From NCBI GenBank assembly GCA_037953745.1, contig JBAKBP010000193.1, positions 248,001 to 312,000 of the forward strand: DNA of 64,000 nucleotides, written 5' to 3'. Shown piece after piece: positions 1-13,049 of this stretch. Made by a program: the position numbers and the translations under genes. Origin of the DNA: Lithodes maja. Taxonomy: Eukaryota > Arthropoda > Malacostraca > Decapoda > Lithodidae. Every line of letters starts with the position of its first letter. Positions within the stretch are counted from its first letter, which is position 1. A model generated the notes under the pieces. That model saw only the letters and a list, made by a program, of their open reading frames with translations. It had not been told where the DNA came from and did not search any database.

Positions 1-1110
1 TGCCTGTCGCCCTTCTCTCTGTTCCTTGGGCAGGGGTGGCAGGGGCGGCAGGGGCGGCAGGGGCAGCAGGGGCAACAGGGGCAGCAGGGGCAGCAGGGCC
101 ACCAGGGAAAGCAGGGCCAGCAGTCGCTTTCCCTCTCCCTTTCCCCTTCCCCTTCCCCTTCCCCTTCCCTGTTCCTTGGGCAGGGGCGGCAGGGGCAGCA
201 GGGGCGGCAGGGGCAGCAGGGGCGGCAGCGGCAGCCGGGCCAGGGGCGGCGGCAGCCGGGCCAGGGGCGGCGGCTGGTGGTGGTGGTGGTGGTAGGGGCA
301 CTGTGGCTGGCGTACGGGATCTTTTCCCTACGCCCGTGCCTTTAATTTTTTCTGCCCCCGCAGGTTTTGCAGCCCTAGGGCGGCCTCCTGCGTCGCTGGC
401 AGGGGCAGCAGGGGCGGCAGCGGCAGTCGGGCCAGGGGCGGCGGCGGCAGCCGGGCCAGGGGCGGCGGCTGGTGGTGGTGGTGGTGGTGGTAGGGGCACT
501 GTGGCTGGCGTACGGGATCTTTTCCCTACGCCCGTGCCTTTAATTTTTCCTGTCCCCGCAGGTTCTGCAGCCCTAGGGCGGCCTCCTGCGTCGCTGGTAC
601 CGGTGGCAGGGGTGGCAGGGGTGGCAGTGGTGGTAGTGGTGGTGGTAGTGGTTGTTGCAGTGGCCTGGGTCGTGGTGGCAGTGTCACGAAAGACCAATGA
701 CCTCTGTGCCATTGCCCTGCTTGCACGTGTTTTCCGTGCTTTGGGTGCTGGTGTTTCGTCCTCCGAGCTGTAGGGCGTGTCGTACTGGTAGCTAGGGTCT
801 TTGGCAGCCACCCTCTGCCTTCCACGGCGGCTAACACCACCAGAAGGAGGGCTGGTTGTGTCATCAGGGAGCGAGCGTGAGGGACGTGTGGGCTCCATGA
901 CTAGTGCTTGGTTACTGGCGCGGTGGTGCTTGCACGAGTGCGGGGAGAGCGTTTCGCGGGGTGGTATCGAGAGTTGACACGTAGTACTATATCCACACCA
1001 ATTTTCAGCCGTCTGACTATTAACGCGCGGTTTTGGTACGCGTTCAAAAGCGTTACTCTGGAGAGTCTTCCCGCAGTCCGCCGGGGGAACTCTTAAGAGT
1101 CTTCCCGCAG
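1..1110. repeat. GC-rich Gly/Ala-type repeat with duplicated cassette
   Basis: The tract is rich in GGGGCAGCA/GGGGCGGCA units, interrupted by a CCCTTCC run. It is open on the plus strand from 36 to 773 (Gly/Ala/Val-rich) and in part on the minus strand (Pro-rich), as expected of a low-complexity repeat. A cassette of about 200 bp occurs twice (second parts at about 295-400 and 495-597). Each copy carries a pyrimidine run ending CCCCGCAG, which resembles a splice acceptor. Base composition differs sharply from the AT-rich remainder. It could be the edge of a CpG-island promoter or exon of a host gene lying to the left, or simply a GC minisatellite. I recognise no domain. Confidence 0.5.
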
Positions 1111-1118
1111 CTCCCGGG

Positions 1119-1594
1119 TTAAAGAATGGCAGCCTCATGAGCTGAAAATACACATTTTACAATTTAGTGGATGAACATGAGATGTACAGATATGAGGATG
1201 GTAAGCTCAGTTTACAAACAAAATAAATAAATACAATAATGATGCATGTGCAGAATACAAATTATCATAAAATAACCATGAGAGTAAGTGATATACAGTA
1301 CATATACACATTTATTTACTTACTCATATACAGAACATACGTATATACACGTACGTGCGCACATACATATACATACATATATAGGAACATAAGAACATGC
1401 AGTAAGTGTGCACATGTCCGTATACACAAACGCTCACGTATGCACACAAACATACATACATACAGAAACTGTTTTGGTATGGTCAGGGTAAAGAGGGTGC
1501 AGCAATTCAAGTCCCGTATATGGTCCGTATGGTCAGGTACAGCCTACTACAATGGGAGGTTAATCCTCGGTAGTGTAGGTGTGTGTGTGTGTGT

Positions 1595-1638
<44 letters not shown>

Positions 1639-1756
1639 CAGAAGGCGAAATATGGAAGAGCTGGGCGTTCTATTGTTAAGGGTGGAAATAAATGGATGAA
1701 GATACGCGAACACTTAATAATAGATAATACTTATGCATAGATTTATAATCAGAAGT
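1119..1756. repeat. Interspersed repeat R1, copy 1
   Basis: This stretch matches 14293-15277 almost base for base outside its internal (GT)n array. Shared blocks start TTAAAGAATGGCAGCCTCAT and end in TTATAATCAGAAGTT. The copy contains (GT)n at about 1579-1635 followed by GACAGAAGGCGAAATATGG. The shared sequence stops at 1756, exactly where the BEL/Pao reading frame begins. R1 has no coding capacity and no obvious tRNA head, so its class is unknown. Confidence 0.8.
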
Positions 1757-2727
1757 TTTGTGTCCTTATGAGTGTCGGCTAGATGTTTTCTGATTGTGGC
1801 ATTTAACAAAAACTGTGAGCACGTGGCCCCAAAGAGTACAACCCGAAAACGGTATATTATGATTGGACTTTTAGAGTCGCTAATGTCGCTGAACCAAAGA
1901 AAGCGGGTAACATCTCTATCTTCCTCCTTTAGCTTGACCATCAAGAATGCTTTCTCGATGTCACTGGTATAGGCGTACTTCCCCAGCCTAAACCGCAATA
2001 GATGTTGGGACAGGTCCGACACCATGGACGGACCTGTCAACAGGCAGTCATTTTGACTGGGTTGTTGACCTTGGTGGGCAGAACAGTCATACACCACCTG
2101 TATTGGTGTGGTGATGCTGTCTTTCCTTACCCCATGATGGGCCAGATAGTGAACCCTACCCTTCTTAAACGGTTCCTTGACATCGACTCTCTCAATAAAG
2201 CCCCTATCTTCATAACTCCGAAATACATCGTCATACGCCTGGCGCGTGCTCGGTTCGTTAGACAATTTACGCTGTAATACGCGCAAGCGACCTAATGCCA
2301 AACCATAGTTGGTAGGCAGGCTTATCTCACTGTTCTTCCAGGGTAAACTAACTTTATATTGCTTGTCTGAGGCACAGTAGCACACAGACTCGTCAAACCT
2401 TTGTAGCGCAACTTCCGAGTCATAATCAGTCTCCATAGGATTAATACCTATGTGATCCAATCGCCACAGTCGTTCCAGGTCGAACTCGGTAGCCATCTTA
2501 GGGACACTAGGTTGGGAATCCTCCCTTCCCAACTCCTCTGCCGCGGTTACATTGACTCTATATATCGAGACCGTGTCGACCAGGACCTTTGACTGTGTAG
2601 TATGCACCTTTCTGCTCATGCAATATCCAAATTTAGTGGGGATTAAAATTACACCACACATCTTTTTAAATCCAGGGTATACTACATCATAAAAATGATC
2701 CACACCAAGTAGAACATGCACCTCACC
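1757..2727 (-). pseudogene. BEL/Pao reverse transcriptase, N-terminal part
   Basis: This continues the Gag-protease frame after the in-frame TAG at 2728-2730. The LDRLWRLDHIGI-like stretch and the segment with SDIEKAFLMVKL are typical of the Pao reverse-transcriptase fingers and palm; the Asp of SDIEKAF is the first catalytic Asp. The reading ends a few residues after LLNATIRKHL, before the YxDD box that carries the other two catalytic Asp residues. Residues after about 1757 come from repeat R1, not from the element. It cannot be active. Confidence 0.85.
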
Positions 2728-3267
2728 CTAATTTCCCATGGGATCTGACAAGTTAACCCCTTTGCTACGTAGTGCGTGTTCCACCTTCTTCACACCTACA
2801 GATACATATTCTGGTAGGGTGTCTACTACGATACAAGTCATAAAGTACCGGTTTTTACGGTAGAAATATGAAATCTCCGCTATCTCGTAGTCTTGCTTAT
2901 CAGTAACCCCTGTGAAGCCCTGCAATCGAAGAGTCTCAGCCCCCACGATTCGGTGCTTCAGTCCCACTAGTACGGACCTCTTTATAAAGGAATGATGAGA
3001 CCCTTGATCTAGAAGTACCCGACAAACTTTATTACTGTCATTACCTTCAATGGGAATCTGTATTGTGGGCAATATAGTGGTGTCTTGCGTGCTACCTAGT
3101 GTCACAGTTGTAGTACCCTCTGTTTTGACGTCTTTGACTTTATCTGCTGTAGGACACAACTTATCAAAGTGACGTCCTTTGCAGTGGCGACAGGGCCTTA
3201 AATATGTAGCAGTACATTGTCCCTGTTTACCATGTTCCCCACTTAGACAACCCACACATAGCTTCAA
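2728..3267 (-). pseudogene. BEL/Pao zinc knuckle and aspartic protease
   Basis: This is in frame with Gag but separated from it by TGA at 3268-3270. The first part holds CVGCLSGEH and CRHCKGRHFDKLC, CCHC-like knuckles of the Gag C-terminus. It is followed by a DUF1758-type protease whose LLDQGSHHSFI carries the catalytic Asp (usually D-S/T-G; here DQG). Family proteases cleave the retroelement polyprotein. There is no genuine start codon here: the piece exists only because of the upstream nonsense codon. Confidence 0.75.
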
Positions 3268-4338
3268 TCATTTCGCCTGTTCTAGTTTTGTCTCATTTGT
3301 TGGGTATTTTACACAGAAACTCCATTTATGTTTGTTGTTACATAGCTTACATAGAATCTGAGCAGGTTTCTTATACGCACCCTCTTTCTTTTCTTTAGTC
3401 CCCACTGTCAAGCTTACTGTTCCCCTCTTCTCCACATTCTCACTCCCTCCCGACACATACATTCTCCCTTTGTTCAACTGTAGATTATTGATTTCCTTAC
3501 TGAACTGAGTTTTGAACTCCCCCAGCTCAAATGATCTTACCTTATCAAGTATTGCCATAGGAAGCTTCTGACGCAAGATAATGACTATCATTTCCTGCAT
3601 GGTAAGCCCTAGGGTGTCTAGCGATCGAGTATGGCACTCCATATTTGCCCTGAAGTTTGTCAACTCCTCAACCATATACTGTGGTTCTGCGAGCCTTAAC
3701 AAGGCAACGACATGGGCCATCTTCAACTGCTCTTTATCCCCGTATGTGGACTCCAATAAGTGTACCGCTTCAAGATAACTACCACCCACTACTGCAAAAC
3801 CCTCTATTAAATGTAAGGCCTCTCCTTCCATTTGTCCCTTCAGATAGTGAAACTTGCGGACATTATCCAAAGAGGATTCATGAACCGTAGACCGAAATAC
3901 GTCCCAAAAACCTAACCACTTAGTCAACTTGCCCCCAAATGTCGGAAGATTGAGCTTTGGGAGGTGTACAGTATGTTTTGGGTCAGCCCCTCTATGGGCC
4001 TCATTATCGCCTCCCTTCTTACTCGCGACAGCACGCTGTAATATGTACTTCACTCTAAAGACAGGTTCATCATAGAGGGCGCGACTATCACACTCTGTAA
4101 CTATCTCTTCCTCCTCTGTCATGTCAGCCACAATCACCTCACTCAGAGCCATAATACGACCGTGGGTAGCTTGGACGTTTTCTAATCTAGCCTCCAATTC
4201 CTCTAGTTCAGCAGTAGTGATGAAAGTGTTGACGTCCACAATTACCCTATTTAATACTCCCCGAAGTCCCGCCCTTTGATTTTTAGGGGCCCCGATCAGC
4301 ACCCCACTAGACGGTGTCTCTTTATTGTCTTTATTCAT
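3268..4338 (-). pseudogene. BEL/Pao Gag (DUF1759-like)
   Basis: The 356-residue frame starts at an ATG. The middle (about residues 125-290) has the DUF1759 pattern: LPKLNLPTFGG, a W..FWDVF motif, KFHYLKG, and the LLE..YGD region. DUF1759 is the Gag-like domain that precedes the protease in Pao elements. The end carries a C-x2-C cluster that continues past the premature TGA into the zinc-knuckle region. The N-terminus is Glu-rich and helical. Confidence in the family is high. Confidence 0.8.
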
Positions 4339-4755
4339 TTTGCATGTGAGCCTATAGGCTATGTATCTAAATGTTACGTTACAAAGACAACGGCCAAATA
4401 ATAGTCTAATTAAGAGACGCCGACCGGCGGACTTCTATGTTATGGAGAAAAAATAGTACACTAAATAGCAATACCTACTAATGGATCATATTGAACAAGA
4501 AAAAATGTTAGGTAAGGTCATATTATGTCACAGGAAGTCTGAAACGGAAAAGAAAATTATTGGGGAAAGACGATGGGTGGGATGCAGGACTTAGGCAGGT
4601 GCAACGATGCGACCCTGCATTCCGGCTCTAACCATCGCTTGGCTAGCCTTGCCAGTTTATCATAGAGTTGTTCCTGCATCCTGTTATAATATGTCCCCTT
4701 GTTCATTGCCTTAAAATCCCTTACTGGTAGCCAATTCCCGAGGTCTGGGCACCAA

Positions 4756-5549
4756 TGTGGTAAACAATCAATGGAAGTTAAATATTACTAAGCTATAATG
4801 AATCAAATAAATCAATCTAAATGAAACCTACTCCATATCAAAATTGAATTCAATCTGAAACAAGCTAAGTTATATCCAAAGGTCTCACATAATAAATGTA
4901 TATATTGGGTAAGGTTATAAGGGTTAATATTAGCCAGGAATTAACTCACCAATAGTTCCACGTGGCATTGAGGCAAGGGAGAACGTTTTACACAATATGG
5001 CGGTGGACAATGGGGATCGAGACTTCGGTCCCGAGACATGAGTCAAGTTAAAGAAAGAATATATTATTACATGGGAATGGACATGAATATTATGCTTTTC
5101 TGTCAGTCAGTCATGGCGTCGATGAGAGCGTCGTGATAGTGTAGCTGTGTGTATTGCTGTATGTGTATTGTGATTAGAGGCACAAAAGCACGATCAACTG
5201 AGGGCGGAAATTAGATGTTAACTGGTTGGTGTTCGTGAAGGCTCTGGTGTTCCTCGAAGGCACACCTTGCTGCCTTGGCAAAACACCAGGAGCCCAAATT
5301 ATCGTACCGCATCTAGGTTGCTCTATACGATAAATTATATTAATATATACGATAAATTCATATATACTACATAAGACCATGGCAATATTGCTTAATAGCA
5401 TATTAGGCCTTTTATAACTTAACTTATTTACAATCTTATAATATACGATCTACTGGTCCTACGTCGTGCTGTAGGAGCGATCGTGACGTCACAGAGACAT
5501 ACGAGATCACAAAAGAGTCATATTCTATCGTATTTATACGATAATAACA
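4756..5549 (-). repeat. Putative 5' LTR of the BEL/Pao element
   Basis: The minus strand would begin TGTTATTATCG at 5549 and end TTTACCACA at 4756, immediately before the TTGGTGCC primer-site-like sequence. The outer limit coincides with the point where readable LINE protein begins. A palindromic GTGACGTCAC (cAMP-response-element-like) lies near 5485. The matching 3' LTR is absent, so the boundaries cannot be confirmed by pairing. The interval 4339-4755 is untranslated leader with no feature I recognise. Confidence 0.45.
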
Positions 5550-6260
5550 CTATTATTCTTCAACAATACAAAAATCAACCCTTCATCTTCTCTCAATATT
5601 CTTGGTGTCTCTTTTTCTTCTGCTCTCATTTGGAAGGACCATATTACCAGTCTTGCTAAGGCAGCCTCCCAGAAACTGGATGTGCTAAACCGCCTGAGGG
5701 GGTTCTTTTCCCCTGCACAGCTTCTTGCTCTGTACAGGGGCATAGTGCGTCCTTGTATTGAGTATTGTTCACATGTGTGGGGAGGTTCCTCTCACACCGC
5801 TCTCATAGACAAAGTTGAAAGGAAGGCCTTTCGTATCATTAACTCCCGTCCACTCACGAACTCTCTGCAATCTCTCTCTCTCCGCCGCAATGTTGCATCT
5901 CTCTCGCTATTCTATCGCTACTATAATAATCAGTGTTCCTCAGAGCTTTCCCAGTGCATACCACCTCCTTTACGTAGGGCACGTGGTATCCGTCTTGCAA
6001 CTCAATCCCACCCCTACTCAGTGCAACTCTCCAACCCAAGAGTGAAACGTTACTCTCAAACTTTCTTCTACTCAACAGCTGAGCTCTGGAACTCTCTCCC
6101 ATAATCAGTCTTTCCCTCTTCCTATGATTTAAATTGCTTCAAACTCTGTGTGTCCAGGCATTTTGGCTCGAACGTCCCTTGATTTTGGCCCTGTCACTCT
6201 TTCAACTATGGGGGAGGCACTCGCTATAGGCAGTTCTGCCTTTTGCCTCCTTCAATCACA
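5546..6260 (+). pseudogene. LINE (jockey/CR1-like) RT C-terminus and 3' end
   Basis: Readable protein runs from about 5548 (LNILGVSF...) through the post-RT 'thumb' region (NRLRGFFSPAQLLALYRGIV, CSHVWGG) to a terminus at about 6181. One in-frame TAA (about 6102) follows ELWNSLP. The 3' untranslated tail (GGGAGGCACTCGCTATAGGCAGTT...) ends in an A-rich stretch near 6260. Three to four other copies of the same 3' end occur in this window (7022, 25622, 26215, 48640), so this is a multicopy non-LTR retrotransposon. The 5' part, including the RT catalytic core, is missing where the BEL LTR begins. Confidence 0.8.
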
Positions 6261-6754
6261 TAGAATAAAAAACAAAAAACTAAGACACTTCACAAGAATA
6301 ACTTATACTAACGTATTCCTGTGTTAACATATTGACTAAAACAGGGTGGCAGATAAAATAAAGTACATCTTGATATTGCAACACAACTAAACTTGCAATG
6401 GTCACATAATTAAATGAAACTGGTGGGGCTGGCAAACTCGCCGCCCCCTCCCCCCTTCCCGAGACGAGAGCAATGTTCCTCCCTCCTTACTTACCTCCAG
6501 CTTGCAAATTACAACGTTGCCACTAAAAAAACAACTTGATATACGAAACTAGTAACACTCTATTGGCTCATTCTACACAAATGTTTATTGAGACAAAAAT
6601 GCTTAGAGGTACGGCAAAACTAGTCATGTGCAATTGGAAGGGTATCAGAGTTAAACTCACAATACCAGGTCTTTCTAATAGACTTGGCACAGCTGCTTTA
6701 AGAAATCTGGCGCCACTCGAGTCTAGCTACTCCTAAAAGACCCTGGTCATTTTG

Positions 6755-6756
<2 letters not shown>
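6260..6756. other. No recognised feature
   Basis: AT-rich single-copy-looking sequence with a short C-run at about 6440-6460. No coding region or structured repeat could be supported. Confidence 0.5.
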
Positions 6757-7290
<534 letters not shown>

Positions 7291-7304
7291 ATATATACAG
7301 TTTA

Positions 7305-7500
7305 TATATATGTGGTCTTGGTCTTGCCTCTGGTCTTGCCACTGGACTGGTAATCCAATGGACCCGGGTTCGAATCCCAATATGTCAATGGGAAGATATT
7401 ATTGGGATGGAATTTGTGCTGTACCTAGTATCAGTGAAATACCACAGCACACCGAACTCATTGTTCCTTGATTAAAATAGCATTGTATGAATATTTCCAT
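7305..7500 (+). mobile_element. tRNA-derived SINE (Thr-like head)
   Basis: GGTTCGAATCC at 7367-7377 is a perfect Pol III B box. A 4-bp TGGA/TCCA stem encloses the loop CTGGTAA (anticodon-like GGT) just upstream. No acceptor stem closes the cloverleaf, and an unrelated tail follows, so I call a SINE rather than a working tRNA gene. The 3' limit is uncertain. Confidence 0.5.
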
Positions 7501-7770
7501 ATTCAAAAATATGCTACAGGGGGGCAATGCCTAGTGAGTTAATTGCTCAATAGGTGGCGTTCTGAGAGTGAGGGTCCGAGTGTGGGGGATGAGACTGTGA
7601 AGCGCGGAGGTGAGGCGGCTTCACAGATGGGATTGCTTCGAGCCGGGGTGCTTCGCATGTCTCACTCCCTAGACTGGAACAAGACCTCACGGGCCTCACC
7701 GTGTTCAGCGGTAGAGTGTAAAGGCTATCAGCCTATGCCCAAGAAGGAGTAGTTGGAATATAGAAGAAAA
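7501..7770. other. Unassigned, moderately GC-rich interval
   Basis: About 270 bp with higher GC than the surroundings. A 69-codon open frame exists but shows no recognisable motif. It may be the body of an unrecognised repeat. Confidence 0.3.
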
Positions 7771-9040
<1,270 letters not shown>

Positions 9041-9240
9041 NNNNNNNNNNNNNNNNNNNNNNNNNNNNNNNNNNNNNNNNNNNNNNNNNNNNNNNNNNNN
9101 NNNNNNNNNNNNNNNNNNNNNNNNNNNNNNNNNNNNNNNNNNNNNNNNNNNNNNNNNNNNNNNNNNNNNNNNNNNNNNNNNNNNNNNNNNNNNNNNNNNN
9201 NNNNNNNNNNNNNNNNNNNNNNNNNNNNNNNNNNNNNNNN
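9041..9240. other. Assembly gap (200 N)
   Basis: Exactly 200 undetermined bases, a conventional placeholder length. Sequence on the two sides differs ((TA)n versus CTCCCT repeat), so real sequence is missing. Confidence 0.98.
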
Positions 9241-9510
9241 CTCTCTCCCTCCCTACACATATTCCCTCCCTTCACATCTCCCCTCCCTCAACATCTCCCT
9301 TCCCGCCACATATTCCCTACCTCCACATCCCCCCTCCCGCCACATCTCCCCTCCGGCCACATCTCCCCTCCCTCCACATATTCCCCTCCCTCCACATCTC
9401 CCCTCCCTCCACATCTCCCCTCCCTCCACATTTCCCCTCCCTCTACATCTCCCCTCCCTCCACATCTCCCCTCCCTCCACATCTCCCCTCCCTCCACATT
9501 TCCCCTCCTG
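9241..9510. repeat. Minisatellite CCTCCACATCTCCCCTCC (18 bp)
   Basis: About 15 imperfect copies of an 18-bp unit. The unit length is divisible by three, so it leaves long but meaningless open frames on the minus strand. Confidence 0.9.
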
Positions 9511-9719
9511 GTTCTTCACTATCACACTTTTTATTCCACTTTCAACTTTCTGCTCTCTCTCCTGTATTTCCCCTTCTAGAATTGGGTTTCCCTGGTTTTC
9601 ATTTTTCTTTCAGTTATTCCTCTTGGGCAAATATATTTTATTCAGAAATCTTGTTTTATTCCTGTTCTTTAACGGTACATATATGTAACCACCTGTAGGT
9701 TTGCTAATTAGTATATACC

Positions 9720-9776
<57 letters not shown>

Positions 9777-10045
9777 TATATATACCTGTATATATATTTA
9801 TATACTATATATTAGTATAAATTTTCCCAAATTTACAAATACACTTTCTCTCATAGTTCTCCCTCTCCTGTCCTACCGTCTGAGACAAGAGACAACAAGC
9901 GGGGCGCCCAAAAAACAAAAAGAAGAAGAAGAGGAAGATAGTAAAGATGTTGAATCAAAACTTGAGGAATAAAATATCCCCGATATTTTTGTCCTGCGTC
10001 ATCAGTCTGTGTGTGTGTGTGTGTGGTTGCTTCCTGGAGTCATTG
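9511..10045. other. No gene; short (TA)n
   Basis: Pyrimidine-rich sequence, then (TA)n at about 9721-9780 bordered by ACCGGTATA palindromes, then an AAGAAGAAGA run. No coding signal. Confidence 0.5.
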
Positions 10046-10365
10046 GCCTGTAAGGGGAAATGGGTCGTATTTCTGGTCCCCCTTCTTCATCATGTTTAGC
10101 CCCATTAGTTTTCAGATGTTATGACGTTCGGCCCATTAGTGTGGCGATTTTAATACTTTTAGCCCCCATTTCTTTGTCAATATTAAGACTTTTCATGTCA
10201 TTTAGGTGTCCATTTTTTTCCTGGCGAGTGATGGCGAACCTGTAATTTAAGAGAAACCGGCCATCGGCCGGACATTTTTCTATGGGAAAATGTTTAAATA
10301 TATCTTGAAAGAGGATCTTGGGGGTGTTTTTTAAAGTTTGATGGAGGTTTAGGGACGAAACTAAG
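10046..10365 (+). mobile_element. MITE family M2, copy
   Basis: Belongs to a recurring non-coding module: GGGGAAATGGGTCG..., then 'ttaagacgttcggcccattagt', 'aggtgtcgat..cctggcgag', an AATCGGCCTTCGGCCG-type hairpin, and a GATGGAGGTCTAGGG end. Best-delimited copies (49135, 52987-53258) have TTAA or a near match at the border, suggesting piggyBac-type mobilisation. Confidence 0.6.
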
Positions 10366-10740
10366 AAAAGTTATCAAAGATACCTAAATGAGGAAATATA
10401 TAAGATCATTCCCCCCTCAACCCTTGCAAGCAGAGGACTCCTTACTTGGGTATATTATATCAAACTTTAGACGATTTTTGTCAGCTTATGAAGAGCCTGT
10501 CGGATTTAGTGGGTGAACTGCGAAAATCTTTACCCCTTTGATACCTCGAGATCCTTCCTAAGCTAACTAAAATCATCTGGAACTAACACCAATAAAGTAA
10601 AGAAAATGTCGTCTGATTGAAGAGATTAATGTCCTTCAGTGTGATTACTTTTCCCTTTCATTTATTATGGCTACCCTCACACGATCTTTCTATATGACCT
10701 ATACAGCGATGGTATATACCTTACTTCAGTACCAGTGCCA

Positions 10741-11160
10741 GTAAGGGCGGTTTTTTTTATGGATCCCCTTCACCCTCATGTTTAGCCTCATTGATTTTGA
10801 TATTTTAAGAAGTATATGCGTGAAAGCGGTGCTGGATGGGAGGAGGGACGTCGACTGACTGGGGACAGAGGTGTATGGGGGCGTTTCGTTCGTGGCCACC
10901 CTTTCGGGAATCACGGCGTCCGGCAATAGCTAGATAGATGAAGACGTTCGGCCCATTAGTTTGTCGATTATAAGACCTTTCGACCCTTTTCCTTTGTCAA
11001 TTTTAAGACCTTTCGTGCCAGTTAGGTGTCGATTGTTTGCTGGCGAGCTATAGCGAGCCTGTAATTCTAGAGGAATCGGAATTTCTTTACCAAAATATTT
11101 ACCATTTCATCTCGATGGGGGATCTTGGGGTGTTTCTTAAACTTGTTGGAGGTCTAGGGT
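10741..11160 (+). mobile_element. MITE family M2, copy interrupted by foreign sequence
   Basis: Same order of blocks as the copy at 10046. About 120-140 bp of unrelated sequence (roughly 10815-10945) sits between the 'cattgattttgatattttaag' block and 'gacgttcggcccattag'. The right end runs into a (GT)n array. The interval 10366-10740 holds no feature I recognise beyond a diverged M3-like stretch near 10550. Confidence 0.55.
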
Positions 11161-11179
11161 GTGTGTGTGTGTGTGTTAG

Positions 11180-11240
<61 letters not shown>
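11158..11240. repeat. (GT)n / (AC)n inverted microsatellite
   Basis: (GT)9 is followed by TTAGTTTA and then about 30 AC units, so the two halves are complementary and can form a hairpin. Confidence 0.9.
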
Positions 11241-11242
<2 letters not shown>

Positions 11243-11342
11243 TAACCTACACTGTAAAGACATGAACGTTTAATTGTAACACAACTGGTACACATAAACA
11301 GTCTTCATAGGTTTACATATTCCAATTAGAACACGTACACGA

Positions 11343-11557
11343 TTAACCCTTTCTGTAACGATCACATCCTTTTTATTATATTTGGGCAACTATTATACAA
11401 TTGTATTCAGCTTAGGAAGAATGTATACCAATTAAAAGGCTGCAGAATATATAAATTAGGATTTTTAGCTACCATATATCCTTTCTAAGCTTCATAAAAC
11501 CGTCTAAACATAGCTGAAATAAAATGCAAAAGACGTCGCCGGTACAGAAGGGGTTAA
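11343..11557. mobile_element. MITE family M3, copy (TTAA-flanked)
   Basis: Long imperfect inverted repeat bounded by TTAA: left TTAACCCTTTCTGTAACG, right CGCCGGTACAGAAGGGGTTAA. Inner arms share 'cttaggaagaatgt' and its complement 'atcctttctaagcttcat'. Other clear copies are at 21799-22014 and 44016-44192. It has no coding content. Confidence 0.75.
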
Positions 11558-11592
11558 AGCACTATACTGTATATGTGTACCATTTGTGTTAC

Positions 11593-12090
11593 GAGTAAGT
11601 GTTCATAATTATTACCAGTGTGGCTGAAGGGGGAGGTAGTTGCAGTAAGTGTTCATAATTATTACCAGTGTGGCTGAAGGGGGAGGTAGTTGCAGTAAGT
11701 GTTCATAATTATTACCAGTGTGCTGAAGGGGGAGGTAGTTGCAGTAAGTGTTCATAATTATTACCAGTGTGGCTGAAGGGGAGGTAGTTGCAGTAAGTGT
11801 TCATAATTATTACCAGTGTGGCTGAAGGGGGAGGTAGTTGCAGTAAGTGTTCATAATTATTACCAGTGTGGCTGAAGGGAGAGGTAGTTGCAGTAAGTGT
11901 TCATAATTATTACCAGTGTGGCTGAAGGGGGAGGTAGTTGCAGTAAGTGTTCATAATTATTACCAGTGTGGCTGAAGGGGGAGGTAGTTACAGTAAGTGT
12001 TCATAATTATTACCAGTGTGGCTGAAGGGGGAGGTAGTTGCAGTAAGTGTTCATAATTATTACCAGTGTGGCTGAAGGGGGAGGTAGTTG
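11593..12090. repeat. 50-bp minisatellite, about 10 copies
   Basis: Unit starts AAGTGTTCATAATTATTACC and ends GGGGGAGGTAGTTGCAGT. Copies start near 11594, 11645, 11695, 11744, 11793, 11843, 11893, 11943, 11993 and 12043. They differ only by single indels in the G run and one missing G in GTGTGGC, so the array is young. Confidence 0.95.
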
Positions 12091-12375
12091 CTTTATCTCC
12101 CTTATGTTTAGTCCCATTAGCCTTGGGATTTTATGACGCTCGTTCCATTAGTTTGCCGATTTTAAAGCCCATCGCTTCATTTCTTTGTCGATATAAAGAC
12201 CTCTCGTGCCATTTAGGTGTCGATTTTTACCTGGCGAGCGATAGCGCGCATGTAATTCTAGGAGGAATCGGCCTTCGGTCGGAACATTTTTCTACAGAAA
12301 AATGCACAAATGTATCTTGAAGGGGTGTCTAGGGGGTGTATTTTTATAGCTCATTGGAGGTCTAGCGAGGTTAGT
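12091..12375 (+). mobile_element. MITE family M2, copy
   Basis: Contains the M2 blocks (cccattag, gacgctcgttccattag, aggtgtcgatttttacctggcgagcgatagcg, aatcggccttcggtcgg, ggaggtctag). Its left end merges with the last unit of the 50-bp minisatellite. Confidence 0.6.
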
Positions 12376-13049
12376 ATACAATAAATAAAAACATGGCACA
12401 AAAATAAAAATAAAAAACTTAACATCCCTTTGGTTATTTAATACATTTAATTGACATAAATATTTCATGAGTTACGGTACTTGCAATTGGTCAAGCATAA
12501 TATTAGCGTAGCTTTAACTAAGGGAGCGTGTTAAATCCCACGACATGACGCAGGTACTGTGTATTTAGAAGCATGCACTTGTTCGGGTATAAGTTTGGAG
12601 TCATTTTACAAGCAATGGTTTGGAGCTCTGTTTCCGAACATTATTATGGAGGTAGATAATTATAGGAGTTACTCAAAAACTTGACGGATAAAATTAAAGA
12701 CGAAAACAAAAAGACAATTTGACCCTGTCCTTAGAGAGGAACATGGTATGATTTTATACGTTCGAATTATTAATAAACGTTAGTGAGTAGTATTTTGTTC
12801 ATGTCAGCGATCTCAAAGGTATCCAAATATTGTTTTCAAAGGTCGTTCTACTCTCAAGCTAATTTGGAAGGCAGTTCACTTACAAGTCAGTTCATCTCTC
12901 TATTAACAGGTACGGTACGTTAGATAATATGTTATTTCGTTAATAAGTCAGCAGTCTTTTTACTCACTAGTTTTTTGTTCACATGTTTATCGTCAACAAT
13001 TCTTGTCGCCTACAAGCTAGTTCACAATCAAGTCAGTTCGACAAAAAGT
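12376..13049. other. No recognised feature
   Basis: AT-rich sequence without open frames longer than background and without repeats I can see. Confidence 0.5.

Larger units (their letters stand above)
1757..5549 (-). mobile_element. BEL/Pao LTR retrotransposon, truncated
   Basis: On the minus strand the order is putative 5' LTR (5549-4756), a primer-binding-site-like TTGGTGCC directly inside it, untranslated leader, Gag, aspartic protease and the start of reverse transcriptase. The order and motifs are those of BEL/Pao elements. The coding region is a single frame broken by a TGA (3268-3270) and a TAG (2728-2730). Reverse transcriptase is cut at about 1757 where repeat R1 abuts, so the YxDD active-site region, RNase H, integrase and 3' LTR are missing. 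The element is dead. Confidence 0.85.

Noticed and set aside
36..773. Collagen- or silk-like gene
   Set aside because: No Gly-X-Y periodicity; Ala/Gly/Val low complexity with open frames on both strands fits a GC repeat. Kept only as a possible gene edge.
7321..7395. Functional tRNA-Thr gene
   Set aside because: B box and anticodon-like loop are present but no 7-bp acceptor stem can be paired; called a SINE instead.
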